Virus record (IMG/VR): IMGVR_UViG_3300032086_000885
Span: 1-48,889 of that record
DNA length: 48,889 nucleotides
Direction: 5' to 3' (one strand)
Source: a virus
This document shows positions 31,919 to 37,220 of the stretch, piece by piece (the stretch's first letter is position 1; the number at the start of each line of letters is the position of its first letter). The translations under genes were made by a program, and so were the position numbers. Under the pieces are notes generated by a model. It ran no database searches and had not been told where the DNA came from. It saw only the letters and a program-made list of their open reading frames with translations.

Positions 31919-32001
31919 GTCTATTTCCACTGGAGGTCATTTTCCATCGGAGGTCTCTGGTCATTTTCCACTGGAGCCCCTCTAGTCAATTTCCATCGGA
32001 G
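31919..32001 (+). repeat. Four 17-bp iterons, consensus GTCWWTTTCCAYYGGAG
   Basis: Units at 31919-31935, 31936-31952, 31960-31976 and 31985-32001. The two inner bases alternate CT, TC, CT, TC from unit to unit. All lie in the same direction. A related family of four 18-bp units is at 35291-35500. Iteron groups like this often bind initiators or repressors. Confidence 0.85.
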
Positions 32002-32007
32002 GTCTCC

Positions 32008-32103
32008 CTGGCCAGGCGCCAGGCTAAGATCCCGGCCAGGACCCGGGTCTAGCTCCCGGGTTAGACCCGGGCTAGACTCCTGGCCAGGAGCTAAGATTCG
32101 AGC
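32008..32103. repeat. GC-rich array of eight 12-bp words
   Basis: Cut every 12 bp from 32008 the segment gives eight words, for example CTGGCCAGGCGC, CCGGCCAGGACC, CGGGCTAGACTC and CTGGCCAGGAGC. Position 12 is C in all eight; positions 3-4 are GG in seven. Many words hold CCGG, GGCC or CTAG cores, and 32077-32090 is a 14-bp palindrome. The word family recurs at 35309-35620. Confidence 0.75.
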
Positions 32104-32105
32104 AA

Positions 32106-32138
32106 AGAAAAACCCTAAGCTAAATCAATAGCTTAGGG
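32106..32138 (-). terminator. Terminator of the 35.0-32.1 kb minus-strand operon
   Basis: On the minus strand GCTTAGGG type arms pair: + strand CCCTAAGC (32113-32120) with GCTTAGGG (32131-32138), loop 10 nt, followed on the minus strand by TTTTTCTTTG (32112 downward). It lies just after the last gene of this block (stop at 32146). Confidence 0.85.
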
Positions 32139-32145
32139 CTTAGAG

Positions 32146-32487
32146 TTAAACTTCGTAAAGGTTTAGGACGCCCATGCCTAAACAACAGGGGCAACGTTCT
32201 CCTAGATTAGCGAATAGATCGCAGTGAGGACAAGAGACGCTAGCCAGACTGTCGTCAGGTAAACTAGTCTCAGGTTCCTGTTTTGGAAATACAGCATCAA
32301 AGCTAGCAGGAAGCCAGAAACGATCTTCGCAAAGGTATCTATGCTTCCAAGTGCGCCTACGCTGCTTAGACTTTTGTATAGCTCGCGCCTTAGCTACTTT
32401 ACGTAACTTGGACTTAGCGAACCGCTTCTCTTCCTCGGTAATAAGTATTTTCTTAGTGATTGTCTTAACCTCCAGTTTGAGGGGCAA
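32146..32487 (-). CDS. Small zinc-ribbon protein with non-ATG start
   Basis: About 113 residues if the TTG at 32487 is the start. The N-terminal half is very basic (KRFAKSKLRKVAKARAIQKS); the C-terminus has SCPHCDLFANLGERCPCCLG, a CxxC-x9-CxCC zinc ribbon. No in-frame ATG or GTG exists before the body of the protein. The TTG is inside a hairpin, whereas a good GGAGG is placed 8 nt ahead of an ATC codon (32460s), so initiation is unusual. Likely nucleic-acid binding; function unknown. Confidence 0.65.
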   Translation of the reverse strand: MPLKLEVKTITKKILITEEEKRFAKSKLRKVAKARAIQKSKQRRRTWKHRYLCEDRFWLPASFDAVFPKQEPETSLPDDSLASVSCPHCDLFANLGERCPCCLGMGVLNLYEV

Positions 32488-32503
32488 GCCCTAGAGCTTG
32501 CCC
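32482..32503 (-). promoter_or_regulatory. Hairpin between peptidase and zinc-ribbon genes
   Basis: GGGCAAGC (32482-32489) pairs with GCTTGCCC (32496-32503) around CCTAGA. There is no T-tract on either strand. It covers the TTG codon annotated as start of the next gene, so it may limit translation or mark an RNA-processing site. Confidence 0.6.
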
Positions 32504-32510
32504 GATTGAT

Positions 32511-33482
32511 TTATCTAAGCCACCTATTGAGCCAGTGACTAGTATCAGATACCGCGCCATACTCATATAGCTCATCCATAAGGTCTCGAGGACTGCTGAA
32601 GTATTCCGCTAGCATCTTAGCGACCGCCTTAGGGTGTTCCCTAACCATTTCCTCAAAAGGCTCATGATCAGAAACCCCGTAGGCGTCGTCATAGTCGTAT
32701 TGTGACCACTTGCCGCCATAGCTTGTTGCATAGCCAGTCCCGTATGCATACTCGATAACCGAGGGATCACGCTCAAAGACTAGCTTAGACCAATCTGCGG
32801 CTATCAGGGCATCTCTTAGATCCGCTGCAAACTGCAAATCCTGTTGCTCGTTGGGCGTATGCTGATAGAGATAACCGACTGAAATATTCGTACACTCTGA
32901 GATATCATTTGCGTACTCGTTACTGTCGGTATAGCTACCCCCATCGTCAGGACGCATACCTAAACCTAGTATACTATCCAGACTAACTGCAAAGGCATCG
33001 CTACAGGTTCTGATACTCATTTGATGCGTAACGATAGACTCTTTATCTTTCCTATCGAAACTAATTACAGCTTTGAGGTTATGCATCCACTTAGGATTAC
33101 TTGCGACCATTGCGCTAGAACCTACGCAACCGCTTTCTTCCTCGGCATGGACTACATAAACGCCCTCGATTCCTGCATCAATCATCTCTAGGATTAGCCA
33201 GATACCAGTAGCACAGTCAGCGCCTAAGCAGTTAGACTTAGAGCCTTTTGCTAACCTTACTATCTGATTACTGATTTGCACGTTTTGCATACCGTCGTCT
33301 TTATGGACTGTATCGTAATGCGCTGCAAAGCAGATTTCTGGATTATCCCCTATGATCAACTCATAGTTCCCGTGCTTATCTGGCAACCCGAACGTTGGGT
33401 GTAAGAACCGCTCCGAGAAATCTTTTATGCTATCAGTACGCGGCTTGCGCTTATACTTTAGCATGCTAGTTAAACTATGCAC
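32511..33482 (-). CDS. M20-type metallopeptidase / deacylase
   Basis: 323 residues. CFAAHYDTVH has His55 and Asp57; NCLGADCATG has the bridging Asp89; VVHAEEESGCVGS has Glu114-116 for the catalytic base and metal; Asp143 (SFDRKD) and His208 (YQHTPNEQQD) complete the set. These are the ligands of M20/M28 di-zinc aminopeptidases and deacylases. GADC replaces the usual GADD/GADN, but the ligand Asp is kept. The C-terminal 90 residues, rich in Tyr and acids, are extra. Such enzymes are rare in phages; substrate unknown. Start overlaps the upstream stop by 8 bp. Confidence 0.8.
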   Translation of the reverse strand: MHSLTSMLKYKRKPRTDSIKDFSERFLHPTFGLPDKHGNYELIIGDNPEICFAAHYDTVHKDDGMQNVQISNQIVRLAKGSKSNCLGADCATGIWLILEMIDAGIEGVYVVHAEEESGCVGSSAMVASNPKWMHNLKAVISFDRKDKESIVTHQMSIRTCSDAFAVSLDSILGLGMRPDDGGSYTDSNEYANDISECTNISVGYLYQHTPNEQQDLQFAADLRDALIAADWSKLVFERDPSVIEYAYGTGYATSYGGKWSQYDYDDAYGVSDHEPFEEMVREHPKAVAKMLAEYFSSPRDLMDELYEYGAVSDTSHWLNRWLR

Positions 33483-34977
33483 TGTCTCTATCCTCCTCTC
33501 TTGGTTTATCGTCTAGAAAGTAACAGTCATTGGTTGCGTCAAAGGTATACTTAGTATCAAAGAACGCATTGTGATCCTCGATATTTTCTATAGCTACGTT
33601 ATCGCCATTGTCTAGGCTACGCTTTGAGTCGATATGATAGATCTCACCGCTAAGAGCACAAGTAAACCAACAGTTATCATACTCATCCTGAGAGATATAG
33701 TCGCCACAGACTGTAAGGTGTACGTCCTCATCCTGCCATAGCTCTCCGTCTGTGCATAAGACTGCGTGATTATCGCAGCACATTTCGCACCATTGTTGAG
33801 CAAAACCACTAGCTCGCTGAACCTCCCGACTTCCGTCTATCGGCTCATCCTCACCGCAGTTCTCGCAGTTTATGTAGGTTTCCCAGTAGCACGTTTCACA
33901 CCAACTGTTGTCATCATGGCTGTTATAGTGGACATATCTATCCTCATCGCTAACACCACAACCACAACCTGCACAGGTAAAACGATCCCCAGTAAAGAGT
34001 ACACCGCTATAACTAGAGGCATCTATAGATCCACGTCTAGAAACAACCATATACTTATTACAGTCGGTTAACTCTAACCCTCTAGGATCAAGATCCAAGT
34101 AGGGGGCTATCATACCGTCCATATCGTTAACCTCATTATAGAAGTGAGTTACTAGCAGACAACCTACCCAATCGCTATCAGCTATAGGTAAGCATTTAGC
34201 ACTCTTGAGTTTATCCCAGAGAAACTGCCACGCTTCCTCACTAACCGCATATATAGGCGCAGGTTGAGGCGTTATCTTAGCCCCTGCCCTAGCCACGGCT
34301 ACTACGCTCCGCGCTGCAATTTTACCCTCGGGTGTTTCTAACCAATGCATCTCGAAGTCACCGCTAGCGTATGCCTCGCACGGATGCATAGGTAAATTGT
34401 CAAACTCATAGCGCATACAACTATTGCTCATATGTTTCTTAGACCAATTTGTATCTATATTCTGGGAATCTGCCTGAGTCCAAGAGTAGGCTCTTTTGAA
34501 AGCGCTAGCCTCTTTACTGACGCGATAGGTAAATTCTTGCTCTATAAGTTTAGACTTAACTACGTCAACTAAGTTATCAATCTCAGTATCAGTTAGTACT
34601 GGGAACATCCGCCTAAGCGCACGTCCTATTTTCATAGCCTGTCTAGAGCTTCTACCTTTTCCCCTAGAATCGACCGTAGGCCAAATTACTAGAGCATTAG
34701 GAAATTCTGCATCTACGTTAGGCATGAACACTTTAAGTACCAGTTCAACGCTCTTACGTGAATTCTCACGCCATTCTATGAGCTTCTCTATCTGGTGTTC
34801 CCGATCTTCGCCCCAGTCTAATTGCGAGACTTCACGATATTCTTTCGAATAGTCTCTGACTATGAGTTCGTCTAGGAACATATGCAACCGTCTACGTGTA
34901 CGGCTGCTGAGACCGAGATTGTCTAGGCTAATGCCATCGACCTCCATCCCGGCGAGAGCTTGGTGAAAATCTCTCAT
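33475..34977 (-). CDS. Large Cys-rich protein with C-terminal zinc knuckles
   Basis: 500 residues with a strong TAGGAGG ribosome site. Residues 1-150 are helical and charged. The middle part has NSCMRYEFDNLPMHPCEAY, HWLETPEGKIAARSVVAVAR and APYLDLD. The C-terminal third has repeated Cys pairs (TCAGCGCG, WCETCY, NCENCGED, WCEMCC) spaced like RING- or LIM-type double zinc fingers, followed by acidic segments. No enzyme family is recognised. First gene of the block; an RNA/DNA or protein-binding early protein is a reasonable guess only. Confidence 0.75.
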   Translation of the reverse strand: MRDFHQALAGMEVDGISLDNLGLSSRTRRRLHMFLDELIVRDYSKEYREVSQLDWGEDREHQIEKLIEWRENSRKSVELVLKVFMPNVDAEFPNALVIWPTVDSRGKGRSSRQAMKIGRALRRMFPVLTDTEIDNLVDVVKSKLIEQEFTYRVSKEASAFKRAYSWTQADSQNIDTNWSKKHMSNSCMRYEFDNLPMHPCEAYASGDFEMHWLETPEGKIAARSVVAVARAGAKITPQPAPIYAVSEEAWQFLWDKLKSAKCLPIADSDWVGCLLVTHFYNEVNDMDGMIAPYLDLDPRGLELTDCNKYMVVSRRGSIDASSYSGVLFTGDRFTCAGCGCGVSDEDRYVHYNSHDDNSWCETCYWETYINCENCGEDEPIDGSREVQRASGFAQQWCEMCCDNHAVLCTDGELWQDEDVHLTVCGDYISQDEYDNCWFTCALSGEIYHIDSKRSLDNGDNVAIENIEDHNAFFDTKYTFDATNDCYFLDDKPREEDRDSA

Positions 34978-35009
34978 GTTGCCTCCTATGTTTTAGTGTT
35001 AGAGCTGTC

Positions 35010-35026
35010 CCTAGAGTACCTCTAGG
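35010..35026 (-). promoter_or_regulatory. Perfect 7-bp hairpin in the leader of the Cys-rich gene
   Basis: CCTAGAG (35010-35016), TAC, CTCTAGG (35020-35026). It lies about 30 nt after the predicted start of the minus-strand transcript and 33 bp before the gene. It may be a DNA operator or an RNA hairpin. Confidence 0.5.
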
Positions 35027-35061
35027 ATTTAGCCCACAAGACACACCTGTCCTGCACTAAG

Positions 35062-35090
35062 ACCGTACCATTTTAAATGCTCTGGGTCAA
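35062..35090 (-). promoter_or_regulatory. Promoter candidate for the minus-strand peptidase operon
   Basis: On the minus strand TTGACC (35090-35085), 17 bp, TACGGT (35067-35062) with TGG directly before it, an extended -10. Predicted start near 35055 gives a leader of about 78 nt. The -10 itself is weak. Confidence 0.5.
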
Positions 35091-35140
35091 GCGCTAAGTT
35101 TTTCTACTAGAGATAAACCCGGGTTACTAGCTACAAACAA

Positions 35141-35164
35141 ACCTAGAAATAAACCTAGCAATAA
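35141..35164. repeat. Two tandem 12-mers
   Basis: ACCTAGAAATAA followed directly by ACCTAGCAATAA, differing at one base. The 12-bp unit length equals that of the GC-rich arrays nearby, although the sequence is A/T-rich. Confidence 0.8.
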
Positions 35165-35290
35165 CAATAGGTTACGGTGCTATTTATTCTCTAGTTTGTG
35201 ATCACATATTTCTACCTAGGGGTATTTCTTGGGGCTTTATGCTGCAGCCAGGCCGGGCGCCTAGCGAGTAAAAAAGGTTAGACCTTAGCC

Positions 35291-35500
35291 TATTTCCTAT
35301 CCGGGGTCCAGGCCAGGAGCTTAACCCGGGTCCAGGCCAGGAGCCAGGCCGGGGTCTAACCCGGGAGCCAGGCCAGGAGCCAGGAGACAGCCTCCCCTCA
35401 TTTCCTATCTAGGGTCTAACCCGGGAGCCTGGCCAGGAGCCAGGCGATAGCCTCCCCCTATTTCCTATCGGGGGTCTTAGTTAATTTCCTATCGGGGGTC
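35291..35500 (+). repeat. Four 18-bp iterons, consensus NATTTCCTATCNRGGGTC
   Basis: Units at 35291-35308, 35399-35416, 35459-35476 and 35483-35500, all in the same direction. They match the left-side iterons apart from one inserted T (AATTTCC-ATCGGAGGTC against AATTTCCTATCGGGGGTC). They are interleaved with 12-bp words. Confidence 0.85.
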
Positions 35501-35620
35501 CTGGCTAGAGCCTAAGCCAGGAGCCAGGCCAGGAGCTATGCCGGGAGCGCATACCAGCTCTGGTCTAAGCGCATAGCTAGGATCTTGGCCTAGAGCCTAG
35601 CCTAGAGCTATGCATAGAGC
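35309..35620. repeat. GC-rich arrays of 12-bp words (right side)
   Basis: Seven words fill 35309-35392 in exact phase (CAGGCCAGGAGC four times, CAGGCCGGGGTC, TTAACCCGGGTC, TAACCCGGGAGC and a degenerate one make up the set). Three follow at 35417-35452. Ten fill 35501-35620 in phase (for example TATGCCGGGAGC, TTGGCCTAGAGC, CTAGCCTAGAGC, TATGCATAGAGC), each ending in C. An isolated CAGGCCGGGCGC is at 35249. G+C is far above that of the surroundings. Confidence 0.8.
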
Positions 35621-35667
35621 GCAACCTACCTATGCAAACAAATCGTATCTATTTATGTATTTTTTTG

Positions 35668-35696
35668 TTGCAGGTTAGGATTACATCTGGTACTAC
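35668..35696 (+). promoter_or_regulatory. Plus-strand promoter candidate before the structured RNA
   Basis: TTGCAG (35668-35673), 17 bp, TACTAC (35691-35696), with TGG before the -10. Predicted start near 35703 coincides with the first base of the long stem of the RNA at 35702-35791. The TGGTAC core resembles the minus-strand promoter at 35062. Moderate strength only. Confidence 0.4.
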
Positions 35697-35701
35697 TAGT
35701 G

Positions 35702-35791
35702 TATGGACAGGGAACCAATATAGGTTCTAGGATCAGCGAGATCCGCATCTGTCAGTCTAGTAAGCCTAGGCCGAAGGGCAACCTGTCCATA
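35702..35791 (+). ncRNA. Cloverleaf-like structured RNA candidate
   Basis: The ends pair perfectly over 10 bp: TATGGACAGG (35702-35711) with CCTGTCCATA (35782-35791). Inside are two perfect 5-bp hairpins, GAACC/GGTTC (35712-35727, loop AATATA) and GGATC/GATCC (35730-35744, loop AGCGA), and a third helix CTAG/CTAG (35757-35769) or, alternatively, GCC/GGC pairing at 35764-35779. It is not a canonical tRNA. It ends 38 nt before the small gene at 35830, so it may be a leader element or an independent RNA. Confidence 0.6.
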
Positions 35792-35829
35792 GTTTCAACT
35801 TAACTCTTACAGACAGAAAGGATTTTATT

Positions 35830-36129
35830 ATGTCTGATTTTTTTGGCGAAAGCCGTATGACCAAGCAACAGCGCAAGCACATTGCTCATGGTACGTTAAC
35901 TAGAATTTGTGCAGAGTTTATCGCTAGCGGTAACTTTCACAAACAACTCGAAGAGGCTGATTACATTGCAGCTCTCAAAGAGAATATGTCAACCAAGCTT
36001 GGTGGTGCAAAACGCGAAGTAATCTTCAAAGCTTATGACGCAGCCATTGCGAAAGCGAAAGCGGACGCAGAGGCGGCAGCAGAGGCGGCAGCAGAGGCGG
36101 CAGCTGAACCCGCTGCCAAAGCAAATTGA
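35830..36129 (+). CDS. Small basic-acidic protein with Ala/Glu repeat tail
   Basis: 99 residues, ribosome site AAAGGA ahead of ATG. N-terminus MSDFFGESRMTKQQRKHIAHG, then a helical core, and a C-terminal tail of AEAAAEAAAEAAAE made from a 12-bp DNA repeat (36066-36102). It is the only plus-strand gene between the two divergent blocks, preceded by the structured RNA and followed by hairpins, and is likely expressed separately. No family recognised. Confidence 0.7.
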   Translation: MSDFFGESRMTKQQRKHIAHGTLTRICAEFIASGNFHKQLEEADYIAALKENMSTKLGGAKREVIFKAYDAAIAKAKADAEAAAEAAAEAAAEPAAKAN

Positions 36130-36276
36130 TCTCTGAGATCTTAAAGAGCAGTGTAAAAGCTGCTCTACTCTTGCTTATCTGGCTAGCCCTATATCTAGGG
36201 CTGCCAGTGGTATCCACCTTGCTGCTATTTGGCAACCCATTTTAACCGTGAGACCCTCGGCATTCTAAGCCGAGGG
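36128..36276 (+). terminator. Row of hairpins after the small gene (structured 3' end)
   Basis: GATCTC-T-GAGATC (36128-36140); AGAGCAG/CTGCTCT (36145-36166); a 12-bp stem with one bulge, CTGGC-T-AGCCCTA with TAGGGCT-GCCAG (36179-36207); and CCCTCGGC/GCCGAGGG (36254-36276). None has a long T-tract. Together they could end transcription, stabilise the mRNA, or be part of a longer RNA. The rest of 36130-36511 holds no gene. Confidence 0.6.
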
Positions 36277-36364
36277 CGTTAAGCCTGGCGTAGCCAACCT
36301 GATTTGTAACATAAGAAAATAGGTTGAGGTATGACAGATTGTCGCACCTACTTGATTTTCCCTC

Positions 36365-36412
36365 TTGACATACTATATGCACATTAAGATCCTATCTTAA
36401 GTGTTTCTTAGG
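36365..36412 (+). promoter_or_regulatory. -35-like TTGACA followed by TTAAGTG motif copy 2
   Basis: TTGACA is at 36365-36370 and CTTAAGTGTTTCTTAGG at 36396-36412. The 31-bp offset equals within one base that at 31817/31849. The -10 (GATCCT at 17 bp) is poor, so an activator may be needed if this is a promoter. Confidence 0.45.
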
Positions 36413-36448
36413 TTCCTTACTAACTTCTAGCTATAAGAAGTAATTAGA

Positions 36449-36465
36449 CCTAAGTGACTCTTAAG
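36449..36465. promoter_or_regulatory. 17-bp TTAAGTG motif, copy 3
   Basis: CCTAAGTGACTCTTAAG matches the consensus CYTAAGTGNNTCTTARG. A 6-bp hairpin (ACTTCT/AGAAGT, 36423-36441) lies just upstream. Confidence 0.5.
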
Positions 36466-36511
36466 TACGATCTGGACTTGCTCCCCAGAGGTTTGTAGTA
36501 GAAAGAAGTAG

Positions 36512-36622
36512 ATGTTTGAACTAACAGGACTGCTATGGTGGCAGTGGTGGATACTTATTATGGTTACACTTAACACAACGATCAACACTATACTGTTTTT
36601 TAGCCGTTACAAAAGAAAATAG
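36512..36622 (+). CDS. 36-residue Trp-rich membrane microprotein
   Basis: ATG at 36512 with AGAAAGAAG upstream. The peptide (MFELTGLLWWQWWILIMVTL, then NTTINTILFFSRYKRK) is one hydrophobic helix with four Trp and a positive C-terminal end, so it would insert with the C-terminus inside. A hairpin with a T-rich end follows directly. Short and unsupported by homology, but with a proper site and terminator. Confidence 0.5.
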   Translation: MFELTGLLWWQWWILIMVTLNTTINTILFFSRYKRK

Positions 36623-36644
36623 TGACTTATATGTCACTTTTCTT
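36621..36644 (+). terminator. Short intrinsic terminator
   Basis: AGTGAC (36621-36626) pairs with GTCACT (36633-36638) around TTATAT, followed by TTTTCTT. It overlaps the stop codon of the microprotein gene and precedes the late promoter candidate. Confidence 0.55.
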
Positions 36645-36675
36645 GGTTTGTAGTTAATTATTTTAGTCTAACCCC

Positions 36676-36703
36676 TTGAAATCTCCGTATTAAGCACTAT
36701 ATG
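36676..36703 (+). promoter_or_regulatory. Late-operon promoter candidate
   Basis: TTGAAA (36676-36681), 16 bp, TATATG (36698-36703), about 110 bp before the small terminase gene. The nonamer ACTATATGC in its -10 region also occurs at 36372-36380. No other promoter-like sequence of this quality precedes the packaging genes. Confidence 0.5.
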
Positions 36704-36812
36704 CGCCTAATAGCCCCTTCTACGGCAATATATCGCACCTCCCCACCCTTTATATGTTGAACGAGCGTTGGATATACGCCAGAAGTGCTTACATCCTTAG
36801 AAAGAAGTCGAA

Positions 36813-37220
36813 ATGAACGCTAAACTACGTTATAGTGAGCCTATAGCTAAGTACGTCCGTCAAGCAGTTGCTGATGGCGTACAGATTAAAGATATACTGG
36901 CTACTATCAACAAACGCTTTCAAGATGCGCCTAGAAACAACGCTATGCTCTACAAACTCTATGGTGGAGACATAGCTGAGGCTAGAGCTGACATTACTCA
37001 GCGTGTTGGTAACGTAGTTATACAGCAAGCCATAGATGGACATTTTCCATCGCAGGAATTATTCCTTCGTTCTAAAGCAGGATGGAGTCCAAAAGAAACC
37101 CAACAGCTTGAAGAGGTCGAAGGAGACCCCGACGAGGACGCAAGCGCAATCAACTCTCTAATGAGTCTCCTAGGACATGGTTCGGAATTACAAGAAGAAG
37201 ACAGCAATACAGGTTCCTGA
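36813..37220 (+). CDS. terS: Terminase small subunit
   Basis: 135 residues. The N-terminal half is a helix-turn-helix-like part (PIAKYVRQAVADGVQIKDILATI), followed by a helical middle (VVIQQAIDGHFPSQELFLRSKAGW) and an acidic tail (EEVEGDPDEDASA). This is the usual small-terminase layout, binding the packaging site on phage DNA. It has an AAAGAAG site before ATG and overlaps the large subunit gene by 44 bp. Confidence 0.8.
   Translation: MNAKLRYSEPIAKYVRQAVADGVQIKDILATINKRFQDAPRNNAMLYKLYGGDIAEARADITQRVGNVVIQQAIDGHFPSQELFLRSKAGWSPKETQQLEEVEGDPDEDASAINSLMSLLGHGSELQEEDSNTGS

Larger units (their letters stand above)
31727..32145. other. Non-coding regulatory/repeat segment, left of the peptidase module
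   Basis: This 419-bp gap holds, in order: a 17-bp dyad (31777-31793), a plus-strand sigma70-like promoter (31817-31845), a 17-bp TTAAGTG motif (31849-31865), four 17-bp iterons (31919-32001), a GC-rich array of eight 12-bp words (32008-32103), and a minus-strand terminator (32106-32138). No convincing gene is present. One minus frame across the arrays is open for about 65 codons but has no proper start. Confidence 0.8.
34978..35829. other. Non-coding regulatory/repeat segment, right of the peptidase module
   Basis: These 852 bp contain a leader hairpin (35010-35026), a minus-strand promoter (35062-35090), tandem 12-mers (35141-35164), a GC-rich part with 12-bp words and four 18-bp iterons (35249-35620), an A/T-rich stretch (35630-35670), a plus-strand promoter (35668-35696) and a cloverleaf-like RNA candidate (35702-35791). 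No ORF of convincing quality was found. Confidence 0.8.

Noticed and set aside
31923-32124. Minus-strand open frame of about 65 codons through iterons and 12-bp words
   Set aside because: No acceptable start or ribosome site, it crosses a terminator, and lack of stops is expected in GC-rich sequence. The matching frame on the right array has several stops.
35702-35791. tRNA gene
   Set aside because: The closing stem is 10 bp, there is no T-loop or CCA end, and the inner arms do not match D, anticodon and T arm spacing.
21000-37000. Temperate-phage functions (integrase, CI-like repressor, attachment site)
   Set aside because: No tyrosine or serine recombinase, no HTH repressor and no att-like repeats were found.
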